Part shown: positions 19,313-29,932 of the stretch, piece after piece
Layout of the letters: each line of letters begins with the position of its first letter
Position numbering within the stretch: the stretch's first letter is position 1
Assembly (NCBI GenBank): GCA_947179395.2
Contig: OX359292.1
Span: 34,469,890-34,533,889, forward strand
Direction of reading: 5' to 3'
Source of the DNA: Pulicaria dysenterica
Lineage: Eukaryota > Streptophyta > Magnoliopsida > Asterales > Asteraceae
Length of the DNA: 64,000 nt
The notes under the pieces: model-generated
Seen by the model: the letters and a program-made list of their open reading frames with translations, nothing else
Told to the model about the DNA's origin: nothing
The model's database searches: none
Position numbers and translations under genes: made by a program

Positions 19313-21408
19313 ATTCCTGCAGGGTGTTGAATCTGTCTTGTAATTCTTTGTGAGGAATGTATTCAACAGTGGGCTTTGGTGAAACAGGGGAGTAGAGTTC
19401 TTCCAGAATAGACAGACGATGTAATATCAGAATCGGACGAGGAAGAGAGATTGGCAAGGTATGAGTCATTCAAATTAGAATAATCAAACGGAATTTCAGT
19501 TTTGACATTAAGAGTTCGTTTGAAATCTTCCTCTATTTGTGTCTCTTCTTGGCCATCAAAGACCATCCTTTGGGTAAGTCCTAACCCAAACAGGTCAGCA
19601 TTATATAATTGTTTGGACGTAATCCTTTTCAATTTGAAGCCAGGCCCATCGAAATTCCATCTGGAGAAAGGACGTTCCTTTTCTTTGTATTGAGAGATGG
19701 TATGTTCACTTTGATCACGTTTGGACAGAAGGTATTCAAGTTCATTGATTCTAGAGTAAAGAGTACTTCGTTCTTTCCTAAGTTCATTTTTGAGAATTTC
19801 TGAATCCTTTTCAGCACACTTGCATTCTGCTTTGAGATCTAATATGGTGTTATTAGTCCTACTGGTTAATTCTAAAAGCTCAGATTCTTTTGCTGCTAAT
19901 TAGTTCCTAAGGCTGATTAAGTCGTTATCTAACTTCTTAATTATTGTTTGTGCCTCCAATTTTTGAGTGTGTGAAACATCTTCTAGAACTTGATTTCTTG
20001 TGATTAAATCTAGTGCCTGACATTCTAACTCTTTTATGCGATTTAATATGGTTTGAATGTGTTTATGATTAATACCCATATTAAAGTTAGAGCTAGAAGA
20101 TACCTTTCCACTGTCCAAGCTTTCCTTATCTGACTCGAAGAGATTATCTCCGTCATCATCCTCTCTACCTTCTTCACCATTGTGAGCCATCAGACAGAAT
20201 TGAGCGTGATCTTCACCATCCAGATCACTGTCTGATCCTGTATCATCAAGGAACTGATCCTCCTCAACTAGTAACACGTTCCCAGCCTGTTTTTGTTTAG
20301 ACAGGCGGTACTTCTGCCGATAGTACTCTGCATCTTTTGTCTTTTTCATTGGGCAGTTCCTGATTAGATGTCCTGACCTCCCGCAGTTATAACATTTGAA
20401 ATCAACCTTCTTTTCTTCCTTCTTCTCATCCCTCTGGTACCTTGGCTTGTCAACAGCAGCAGCTCTTTCGGGTCTCCTTGAACCTGATGTGAATCGTTGT
20501 CTATTGTTAGTCTTGCTGAAACGGTTCATGAAGTTCTTGTTGGCCACTGTGAGAGCTTGAAATGCTGCTTCGATTGAATCATCATCATCATTATCATGAT
20601 CAGAATCACTGAGAACCACTTGTTTAAGTTTCAAGGATCTCGATGATGTTTCCTTATGGATTCTATCAGCCACCACCAAGGCAAGAGGGTCAGCAACTGG
20701 TTCTTTAGGGAGAGATTGCAAGATTTCATCTTGATACTGATTGAGATCTTCGAAGATGTTGTGGAAGGTGACTAATGTAAGATCTTTATTAATCTGTTTG
20801 TAAAGTCTGGCATAGCCTTTCCACTCAGAACCTAATGAATTCAGAAAAACACAGTTCAAATCAAGATCAGTTCTGACAATTTGATTAGATCTCATTTCAT
20901 TTTGCAGCTTGCAGAATCTCCCATATGTTTCAGAGAGTAGTTCTTTTTCTCGAGCCTTGAAGTCATGATAGCTGTTGACTAGCTGAGTTCGTTTGATGTA
21001 TTCTCCTTGCTCAGTGCCCTGAAGTTGTTTCTTGATCTCATCCCAGATTTCCTTGGCTGTGCCCAAGCTATCTATTTTGAGATAAATTTCAGATGAGAGG
21101 CCCTGCTTGAGGTAGTACTTGGCCAGTTTCTCTGCTTTCTTTGTTTCTCTTTCTGTATTGGTCATCTCATCATGAGTCTTCTCTCTTTCGTGTCTGGGAA
21201 TGCCAGGGTTGTTATCTGGATCTGCTTCAACTACCTTCGTGAATTTGGTGTTTCCGTTGTTGATGCATTCAATCATCTTGTCACCGAAGAGGTCATTGTG
21301 CTCGAGGAAGTCCATGAACCTTCCTTTCCAGACATTGTATTCCCCTCGAAACAAAACAGGAGGTTTTGTGTCGGTGCCAATGGACATCATTTCATTTGTA
21401 CTTGACAT
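19313..21408 (-). pseudogene. gag: R3 gag, N-terminal and central part
   Basis: This is the capsid and first nucleocapsid part of the R3 gag. I chose the ATG at 21408 (MSSTNEMMSIGTDTKPP); R6 has the equivalent start at 43467. The UBN2-like domain spans roughly residues 10-260, with KPPVLFRGEYNVWKGRF, AKEIWDEIKKQLQG and LNCVFLNSLGSEWK. An intact CCHC knuckle CYNCGRSGHLIRNC follows at about 20345-20385. Next is an acidic stretch and a long coiled-coil-like region. A TAA (19900-19902) interrupts the frame, which then continues in phase to about 19412, where a 1-base shift occurs. The shifted frame reads LYSPVSPKPTVEYIPHKEL and reaches the R4 insertion point. The gag therefore carries two lesions besides R4. 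Confidence 0.88.
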
Positions 21409-22649
21409 GATTAGTGATGTTTGTGAGAAATGATCGTTTACTTGTAAGATGGTTTGATTGTTCGAAAAACTTGTCCTGATTTTACAGTGATTTGAATGAT
21501 TGATTAACGAACTAAGTCTTGTGAATTTCAATTTTGAATTAGATCTTAAAAGATTAAATTCAACCTTGAACTAGATAGACTTGAAGTAATGTAATTCACC
21601 TTTGAATTAAATCTGATTTAAATTAAATTCAATTATGAATTAGATTGTTTGATTAAGTTCAAACGTCTTAGAGTTCTTTAATTCAAGTCCAAAGAGTCAA
21701 TCACTTGTCCAAGTATAAGGAATAACTTGATTGGGATTTGTCTTATCAAATGCGAATTCAGGTCAATCGAATGCGATTAGGTGTCCTTGAAAACAAGCAG
21801 AATAAGAACTTAGTTTTGATGGTTAATCGAATGCGAATCAATCCTGTTTCATCAAAAACTTAGAAAATAATTTGTTAGTCCTGTCAATCAAGTGCGAATC
21901 AAATAAAAACCTTTCAATCGCGTGCGATTCCCTTTACAAGCCGGCTGATAGATGTAAGTGTTAATCGCATGCGATTCAGATAAACTTATCAACTACTATA
22001 AGCCGCACAGTCTAATCGCATGCGATTCACTGAACTTGGCTTATAGCTATTTGATTAACACTTAGGTGTTCTAATTTGACAAAATTCTATAAGCCGCCCC
22101 AAGAGTCAATCGCATTAACCAAGGAACCGGCTGATAGACTCTGATGTGTCCTTGTTAAATCAGATTGCCATACCCTGAATAGTGTCTAACCACTTGTACT
22201 TGATTGGTATGGCAAGTACTTGATTTTCCTTGTACAACACTTAATCTATTATGAATTTATAATTAAATAAATTATAAAATTCGATTTCTTCTTTTTCCAG
22301 TTGTACTTTCAGATCAAGAACACCATAAATGCTTAAATACCCAGAAAATTTAATGTTGAAAAAATGGATATTTAATGACCTTCTTGACTTAATACTTATA
22401 AAAACACCCACGGTTTGTGTTTTTCTTCAAAGAATGTTTTGTAACCTTTGTAAGACTATCGAAACAACTCAAAAGAAAGTTAAAGGAGATGTAGTTTATA
22501 CCTTTAATGAGTTCTACCTTTAAAAGTCGTTTGAGCTTGAGTTTATCTTGAATAAAACTGACGTTCTTGAACCTTTGCACAACCGAGAGCCTTTTCTTCT
22601 TAGAAGCTTGAACACTTCGAGATTTTGTTGTCTTCTTTTGAACAATCAC
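21409..22649 (-). other. R3 leader with palindrome copies
   Basis: This is a non-coding leader of about 1.2 kb with low GC. Copies or variants of AATCGCATGCGATT lie at 21765-21778, about 21825-21838, 21916-21929, 21963-21976 and 22014-22027, and others are more degraded. The words GCCGGCTGATAGA or GCGGCTGATAGA near 21950 and 22125 also occur next to the 3' array (about 6018-6045). Sequence 22150-22640 shows nothing recognisable. Confidence 0.7.
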
Positions 22650-22680
22650 GAGCCAAAAACAAGTTTGGCTCTGATACCAA
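22650..22680 (-). promoter_or_regulatory. R3 primer-binding site overlapping a hairpin
   Basis: On the plus strand GGCTCTGATACCA (22667-22679) is the reverse complement of the tRNA-iMet primer site and lies two bases from the LTR. GAGCCAAA (22650-22657) and TTTGGCTC (22664-22671) form a perfect 8-bp stem with a 6-base loop that overlaps the primer site. R6 keeps most of this stem. Confidence 0.85.
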
Positions 22681-22681
22681 T

Positions 22682-22912
22682 TGATGGTCCCGTGTTTATA
22701 CGGATGAAGCAATGCTAGTGATTTAGTGTGTGTTTGTGTGTATGTTTCGGTAGAGAAGAGAGAGCCGAGAGCTTTATAGAGAGAGAGAACACAAACACAC
22801 AAAGTTGATAATGCAAAGCTTAGTATTGAAATGTGGGGGAAATGCCTTTATATAGCATTTCCCCAACTTTGGTATAATTACATATTACACCCTCACTTTA
22901 ATATATCTAACA
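22682..22912 (-). repeat. R3 5' LTR (231 bp)
   Basis: Plus-strand termini are TGATGGTCCCGTG and ATATCTAACA. It is followed by AGGTC (22913-22917), the second target duplication. It contains a TATA box on the minus strand. A 231-bp LTR is short for a Sirevirus-like element, compared with about 1.1 kb in R5. Confidence 0.92.
22845..22855 (-). promoter_or_regulatory. R3 LTR TATA box
   Basis: The minus strand reads CTATATAAAGG about 57-67 bases inside the LTR, a plausible element promoter. The truncated left LTR lacks this segment. R6 keeps GCCTATATAAGG at the equivalent place (about 48119-48130). Confidence 0.65.
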
Positions 22913-25230
22913 AGGTCAATAATAAGCAAAGGATGCCTTGGGATGCTAAAAAGACGATGCATGCGGATGAAGGATATTTATAATTCATATTTACTTTTTT
23001 GAACTGTTTGTTTAAAAATATGTAATGGCTACTTTTGAGATTCTTGGTTTCTTTTAAGAATATTTTGAATTATTGATTGATATATCCTTGCACGCACCCT
23101 GTGATTATATCAAGTCAAGGTTGACTAAGGGATGACTAACAAGCCAAAGTCTTGACTTATTAGTGTTTTAGTCTTTTTGCATTGGTTGCCATTTTTTTAT
23201 TAATGTGATTAATATTGGTTGCTTGACTATGACTTATGTAATTACTTGAGATAATACAGTTTGTGTTATGTATATTAGAAAGCCTATCTAATCAAGTAAT
23301 TGTAATGAAAACAAGTTCAAGTTCTTGAGAAACACTAGAAATTGATAGTCGTTATTTTCTAAGGATGTGTTTAAGGAAAAACATTTGTGAGTTTGATTAT
23401 GATAGGAATTATAATCAAGGAGAGCTCACATGTTTTAAGTAAGAATCTATACAAGTGTTTTTCATACTTGTGATAGTGTAAAGTTTTGAAACCAATTTCC
23501 GTAACAAGAAATAGTGGATATTAAAAATCCAAGTTTAAGGTTTCGGTAACTTTAAGATTCTTATTGGAAATCTAAGTTGTAGATTTATACTTAAAATCAG
23601 TGTTTTGACTTTTGAATCAAGTTTTACCAAGTCAACAAGGTATTTTAAGTAATGCTATGTTTTCATAATAGTCAGTGGGAGCAATTGAACTACACTAAGA
23701 TATTTATCGGGTTTTTGGATAAATTAATATACATATATGTATATTCGCGTAGAAGCAAATAAGTGCTTGGAGAAGCATGGAAATTACTAGCTTATTGTTT
23801 TTCAAGGACATATATAATCTTAATGCGGGAGTTTTGTGGTTACAAAATGAGTCCAGGTAAATGGACTAGTCTCAGGAGATCATAATTATATTGAAATTCA
23901 ATGTCACAAATATTAACATATTAAAAGAAGTTTAGTGTTGGAAATAATAAACAGATTATTATATAAGTGCTTTTACACAGGATATCTAGATTTTGTTTAC
24001 AAGGGGATGGAGGCAAAAGGATTTATTATTTCAGTCTATTCCTTGTAATAGAAAAGTATCTATACATCTACAATATAACCAGGTATGGTTATGGGATAAT
24101 TGTATACATCTGGAAACAAGGAGTTTAATCCAGTTCTCCAAGTTTTAGATGATGTAATAAAATTAGAAAGACTAGACTTGTTTATCAAGGTTTGCAGAAA
24201 AACAATTTCTCTAGCAAAGTGAGTGGGAGCACTAGTTAGTGTATACTCATTTTTAGTTCATAGTAATGTTGTGGTTTCAAAGCGAGATTCGTTATAAGTC
24301 CACTTGAACCAACATAGTAATACGAATAGATGCGGTGATTTGAGACGATGGATCAGTATTAAGATTGTACTATATTCCAAGAAGGTGAATATGAAGAGTA
24401 CATTATTAATCTCATAACTCTTCACAGATTTTGTATTTTTTGATAATATCCATGAATAATAGAATTATTATTCAAAATCTTGTCCGTGACTACCTATCTT
24501 GGTGGGAACCTCGATTAGGGAGATAATAACATAATTATGATCCTTGGTGGAGATTCATAGTGTTTGAAGATAGCTACAAGGGGTGTAGGCCAAGGATGTA
24601 CGGGTATTCACCTGAGGTGTGAATATCGGCTAGTGACATCGTGTAGAATACCGCATGGTTAACGAGTAAAAGGTATACGACGTAGCGTTAGGATGCGTAG
24701 ACTTCTGGTATTTGGATCGCACCTAACGCTACGTCGTAACTAGGTAGTAATAACGGGCGTATCTGGTATCAGTGGAAAGCGTGTTGCCAAATGCAAATAT
24801 GCGAGAGGCATTCTGCACCTCCTCTTCAGGAGAGATGTTTCCGGGCCCCTTGACTAATGTAGACCGTGGAAGTGCATGGCCATGCCCAAATGAACTGATA
24901 TGTTCTTTGTCGATTATCCCTCAGTCGAAATCGGATAGTCGAGAAATGGTTCTGAGTGTTCAGAGTTGACTCATTCCATGCTCACACTCACAATCAAACG
25001 TCGTGATGCAGATGGAAAAGCTTAAAGTATACCCGATCATAAGACAAGGGGTTCTTATGAAGCTTTGATTATAAATCAGTTAGTTTTATAAATTATAAAA
25101 CAGTTTGTTTTATAAAAGAATATGATTATCACACCTGGGTATAAGAGTTCTTCTGTGCTTGGTTACCCTAAGGACTTGTCTAGAAGCACCCTTAGGTCAG
25201 TATCATCAAGTCTGCAAGTTGATAGTATGC
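22913..25230 (+). other. R1, right segment: post-gag region without recognisable ORF
   Basis: This is 2.3 kb between the R3 insertion and the R1 3' end. It is AT-rich with no open frame above about 65 codons. AGTGGGAG cores at 23673-23680 and 24222-24229 could be remnants of RT coding sequence, as shown for R4, but the match is too weak to claim. A strong hairpin lies at 24676-24738. A 65-codon frame at 24772-24969 has no recognisable similarity. Confidence 0.6.
24676..24738 (+). repeat. 17-bp perfect inverted repeat (hairpin) in R1 3' region
   Basis: TACGACGTAGCGTTAGG (24676-24692) is the exact reverse complement of CCTAACGCTACGTCGTA (24722-24738). After one bulged A, TGCG (24694-24697) pairs with CGCA (24718-24721), leaving a 20-base loop. 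The stem is CpG-rich in an AT-rich context. Confidence 0.9.
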
Positions 25231-25243
25231 ACAAGTGGGAGTC
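25231..25243 (+). promoter_or_regulatory. R1 polypurine tract
   Basis: ACAAGTGGGAGTC lies immediately before the LTR start TGATAGGATTTGTG. Confidence 0.85.
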
Positions 25244-25565
25244 TGATAGGATTTGTGTGCATAACCATCAAACCCTGATGATACGCCCAATGCCATAGGA
25301 CACTCAAGGGTCACACCTGTGAGGGTATGTAATTCAAGTAGGAAAATCCACACGGTTCGGAGACGGGTATTATGACAATTAGTCATAAACCAGTATTGGG
25401 AGTTGAGAAAAATAACCAGATTAATATAATTGACAAGAATATATATATTTATTAGTTAATAAATATATATTGTTAATTATTGGATTAATATCTTGGATAT
25501 TAATTAAAAGGGTTATTATTATTAATTGTTGTTATTATTAATAAAGGAATAAAATATATTACAGG

Positions 25566-25678
<113 letters not shown>

Positions 25679-25743
25679 TATTTTATATTAATAATAAAAT
25701 AGTTTAAAAGGTTTCCTAATTAAAGATAACTAGATAAGTTATC

Positions 25744-25752
25744 TATAAATAG
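25744..25752 (+). promoter_or_regulatory. R1 LTR TATA box
   Basis: TATAAATAG is conserved in the R8 LTR at 49172-49180, in both cases preceding a polypyrimidine-rich segment with CTCTC or CCTCT words. Confidence 0.65.
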
Positions 25753-26344
25753 GGGTTAAACCATAACAATTAGGGTTAATGCAAAAACAACATTCTCTCC
25801 CCTCTCTCCTTGTGTTCGACGGCCGAAGACACTCCCTCCGAAAGGTGTAGTCGATTTTGGTGATTCTTGGTGCAAGGAATCAAGTGCAAAATCAAGTGTA
25901 GATTAAACCTTTCTAGCAGGTGCTTGTAATACCTCATCACGGGTGGATTAAGCTTGAGCAATTCAGGTATATTACTCATCTAATGTGTTTCTTGAGATGT
26001 ATGGTGAAATCGATGGATGTATATGTGTACAAACACATGTTTCGATTTCCAGTATGTGATTCTAGGATTGATTGCATGTTTAGCTTTATGTTTAATTCAA
26101 TCCTAGTTTACCCAGCAAGTGGTCTGCGCAAAAGGCTATATGCCTGTGATCATGATTTTCGATTTACATATATATTGGATATATACACATGTGGTAAAAT
26201 AAGATCTGTTTTAATCCTTTAGGGTTTTAGGATTAAGATTATTATTCTGTTTCCGCCTATGTGAATAATAACTGTTTAATTATACAATTCTGAGTTGGTT
26301 CAAACCAAGTTCGGTTGTGAATCAGGAAAACTAAAGTATGAAAC

Positions 26345-27147
26345 TGTTGGTCCCTTGTATGAGAGAGTAACAACAAGCAACAGGTGTGTAGAAGGGGGGT
26401 TGAATACACTTTCTGCAGAAATTGAATAAATCAAATAAAAATGTTACACACAATAAATCAAACCACAATCAATCGAATGCTTTTATTAAGAAGATGATTA
26501 CAATGCTTTGAATAAGAAGATGATTACAATAACTATCAAGTAAGCAACTCTTTGATATATAACCACCTAATATAAATCTCTCAATCTCACAAACTTAGCT
26601 ATCTATAATCAACTTATGATTATAGATACTGATGACTCTCTAAACAGGATTTCACACAGATTGACAACTTACCAATATCACAACTGATGTGATAGTTCGA
26701 ACACATGAACACTTGGGCAATCTGTGAGTTTTTCTTGATCACGTTGAACTGACAAACAGTAATCAAGATTCGTAACACATACGGTGAGGTGAGGTTTGGC
26801 TCTACAACACTTAGTTGTTTTTGTATCAAAGTCGTACCTCTAAACTTATCAGGAGATAAGTATTTATAATCGTGTGCCTACGGTTCTTAACAAACTAAGA
26901 CTCAACTTAATTCGCTAACTAACTCTCGGATAATCCGGAATCTTGAATCTTGAATCTTCTATCTTCAATCTTGATTCTGGAGTCTTCTTATCCCCGCCGT
27001 AGATATAGAGAGAGATAAAGATGAATTTAAAACATATTTAAATTATCTTTAGACTGACTTCTTCACTCGGACTGAGTTACTCAGCTTGAAACTCATCAAG
27101 CTGAGTTCTTCAAGAACAAATCCGAATTCATACATGAACTAACATTG
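26345..27147 (-). repeat. R5 left LTR, truncated
   Basis: It starts TGTTGGTCCCTTGTATGAG and follows the complete LTR to about CATGAACTAACA, where it switches directly to gag sequence (TTCTATCTCTTCATC). Short CAT(T/C)GAT-type homology is present near the switch. Confidence 0.85.
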
Positions 27148-28369
27148 ATTTCTATCTCTTCATCTTTTTGAGCCATCAGACATACATCATCATCTGATGT
27201 AGATGATTCTGTATCCTATGTTTCAGCAATTAATCCTTTTGCACTAGGTTTGTCTTCAGACTTTCCTTTCTTGAGCTGAGTATATTTCTTCTTGTATTTA
27301 TCAGCTCTGTAAGCATTCTTATCAACAACTGATGTTGATTCCACCTTCTTTGATCTGCACTCAGCAGCAATGTGTCCCTTTTTCTGACAATTAAAGCACA
27401 CAGCATTATTGGGATCAAAAGAACTCTTTCCTTTGCCCCTGTCAGATCTTCCTCTTCCCTTTGAGCTCTTCTCAAACGTCTGGCTAACATTGCCATTTGC
27501 TCAGTGATATTCTGAACATCATCTGTATAACTTGAGTCTGAGTCTGAGTAGTCAGCTTGAGATTTTGACTCAGTCTCAGATTTAACAACTAGTGCGTTAG
27601 GACTTTTCTTCTTCTTTTTCTGTGCAACTAATGCAATATCAGTTTTATCCAAGGACTCCTTCAGTTGTTGTTGAGAAGATTTCTTGTGTTCAGTAATCTG
27701 TTCATGATTCAGCAAGAACCCATAGATAGACTGTAGGTTGTACACGTGTAGTGTTCCTCCAGCCCTCAGTGCCGTAGTTACATCATTAAACCTTTCTGGT
27801 AACACATCCAGAAATTTCAGCACCAGTTCAGCTTCATCTTTCTTTACACCCACACTTAGTAGGTCATTTATCAAGCAGTGAAACCTTGTGAACAAATCTG
27901 ACAATGTTTCATTCTTCTATGAAAAGAAGTTTTCATAGGATCTATTCAAATGATTTGTCTTGTGCTGCTTGACCAGATCAGTGCCTTCATACGTGAAACT
28001 CAGCGTATCCCAGATATCTTTTGCAGTTTGACACCCAGTCACAGTGCACAAGATTTCAATTGACAAGGCATTCGCTAGAACACTTTTAGCCTTATCATCT
28101 AGATTGAAAAGTTTCCAATCTTCATTAGTACATGATGCAACAGGCTTTCTTGTTTCCTTTTCAGATCTGCCAGGAGACGAGTCACTGACAGTGGCAGGAA
28201 TCTTGAGGATAATTGGTCTTTTAGTGACAACATCCGACATACGGTTGTCAATGGACTTGAGGAACAGCATGGCTCTGAACTTCCACATAGGATAGTCAGA
28301 TCCATCAAATATGGGACAGCCTTTGGCAGACATCTATGGAAAGTTTGAAGAATTGTTGCTTGTAGACAT
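27148..28369 (-). pseudogene. gag: R5 left gag copy
   Basis: This is a partial gag of the copia UBN2 type. The start ATG is at 28369. A TAG at 28334-28336 (relatives have CAG) precedes the second methionine. Motifs are FDGSDYPMWKFRAMLFL, CQTAKDIWDTL, SDLFTRFHCLINDL and LQSIYGFLLNHEQ. A TAG at 27917-27919, a 1-base shift near 27465 and a TAG at 27216-27218 are shared with the right copy. The zinc knuckle CFNCQKKGHIAAEC (about 27355-27398) is intact here. The region downstream of the knuckle is deleted, replaced by truncated LTR. Confidence 0.85.
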
Positions 28370-28416
28370 TGTCAACTTTCTCAAAATCTAGAACTTTCAA
28401 CTAATGAAATCGTTCA

Positions 28417-28433
28417 GCCTGCTCTGATACCAG
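28417..28433 (-). promoter_or_regulatory. R5 left PBS
   Basis: GCTCTGATACCAG on the plus strand is the reverse complement of the tRNA-iMet primer site, next to the LTR at 28435. The same sequence precedes the right LTR at about 39218-39230. Confidence 0.88.
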
Positions 28434-28434
28434 T

Positions 28435-29559
28435 TGTTGGTCCCTTGTATGAGAGAGTAACAACAAGCAACAGGTGTGTAGAAGGGGGGTTGAATACACT
28501 TTCTGCGGAAATTGAACAAATCAAATAAAAGTGTTACACACAGTAAATCAAACCACAATCAATCGAATGCTTTTATTAAGAAGATGATTACAATGCTTTG
28601 AATAAGTAGATGATTACAATAACTATCAAGTAAGCAACTCTTTGATATATAACCACCTAATATAAATCTCTCAATCTCTCAAACTTAGTTATCTATAATC
28701 AACTTATGATTATTGATACTTATGACTCTCTAAACAGGATTTCACACAGATTGACAACTTACCAATATCACAACTGATGTGATAGTTCGAACACACCAAC
28801 ACTTGGGCAATCTGTGAGTTTTTCTTGATCACGTTGAACTGACAAACAGTAATCAAGATTCGTAACACATACGGTGAGGTGAGGTTTGGTTCTGCAACAC
28901 TTAGTTGTTTTTGTATCAAATTCGTACCTCTAAACTTATCAGGAGATAAGTATTTATAATCCTGTGCCTACGGTTCTTAACAAACTAAGACTCAACTTAA
29001 TTCGCTAACTAACTCTCGGATAATCCGGAATCTTGAATCTTGAATCTTTTATCTTCAATCTTGATTCTGGAGTCTTCTTATCCGCGCCGTAGATATAGAG
29101 AGAGATAAAGATGAATTTAAAACATATTTAAATTATCTTTAGACTGAGCTTGAAACTCATCAAGCTGAGTTCTTCGAGAACAAATCCGAATTCATACATG
29201 AACTAACACGTACATTGATAAACTCATCCTTAGAAGTCTAACTTAGTTGACTAAAACATATTTAGCAACTCTGTCGAGCTGACTCTGCTTTTTAGCTGAG
29301 TCACTCAGCTTGAAACACATCAAGCTGATTCCTCGATATATACCTTATGTGACATACACAGATTATTAAACATATTAATAAACAAACTAAGGTATAATAT
29401 AAACTGATCAACATATGCTCAGCTTATACTCAGTATGAATCACTCTAAGTGTTCAGTCTGACTAAGCTTCATAATTCTGTTTAAGTTATATGTAGAACTC
29501 ATCTTACAAACTTAACTTTGTCTCATCAAATTCAAACTGATGAGATCATTTTCCCAACA
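28435..29559 (-). repeat. R5 middle LTR, complete (1125 bp)
   Basis: Plus-strand termini are TGTTGGTCCC and TTCCCAACA. It is shared between the left stub and the right body. It contains TATAAATA on the minus strand (28951-28959) and repeated CAGCTTGA / TCAAGCTGA words. R7 (46914-48048) and the R10 LTR (59875-61048) belong to the same family. Confidence 0.92.
28951..28959 (-). promoter_or_regulatory. R5 LTR TATA box
   Basis: The minus strand reads TATAAATA within the complete LTR. The same box is present in the other family LTRs, for example near 26868 and 60390. Confidence 0.55.
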
Positions 29560-29932
29560 AACTCTCCCTATTTGATGATGACAAAATCATCAAACAGTTC
29601 TTAAGTTTGTTTAACAGAATTATGTTTTAAATCTTAAACTTATTATTGAACATATCAATATTAATTGAACTTATCAATTTAAATTGGAACACACCAATTT
29701 TTAGTTGAACACACCAACTAATTACATAAATGAATAAGAACTTATCATTTATTCATTAAGCTGAACTTATCAGATTTATAGCTATGAACACATCATAATA
29801 CAGTTGAACATATCAAACTTTATATTTGTATTAATAGAACTGATCATAATACAAAAGTTGTTGATCACATAGATCATGCACACTAAGTGCTTACAAAATT
29901 AGAACTAATCTAATATTTACAATAGAACTAAT
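29560..29932 (-). other. R5 3' UTR with PPT and adjacent hairpin
   Basis: AACTCTCCCTA (29560-29570) is the polypurine tract complement next to the LTR. TTTGATGAT (29571-29579) and ATCATCAAA (29586-29594) form a perfect 9-bp stem with loop GACAAA. R10 has the same arrangement at 61049-61083. The rest is AT-rich with repeated TTGAAC(A/T)...CAA(C/T) words and no ORF. Confidence 0.8.

Larger units (their letters stand above)
3329..22912 (-). mobile_element. R3: Sirevirus-like copia element with envelope-like ORF, hosting R4
   Basis: This minus-strand element reads right to left: 5' LTR (22682-22912), PBS, leader, long gag, protease, integrase, reverse transcriptase, RNase H, spacer, envelope-like ORF and a truncated 3' LTR (3329-3484). 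R4 interrupts the gag at 11488-19312. Without R4, R3 is about 11.7 kb. The two LTR remnants share about 156 bp with roughly two visible differences, so the insertion is fairly recent. The coding region has two nonsense changes in gag, one in pol, a frameshift in gag and another in RNase H. R3 is therefore not autonomous now. The third ORF and the CTCCCCCT motifs place it in the Sirevirus (SIRE/Maximus) lineage. Confidence 0.9.

Noticed and set aside
24772..24969. 65-codon ORF after the R1 hairpin
   Set aside because: It is short, has no similarity I recognise, and sits in the 3' region of a gag-only element.
25920..26222. 100-codon ORF in the R1 LTR
   Set aside because: It lies entirely in LTR sequence and is not conserved in the R8 LTR.
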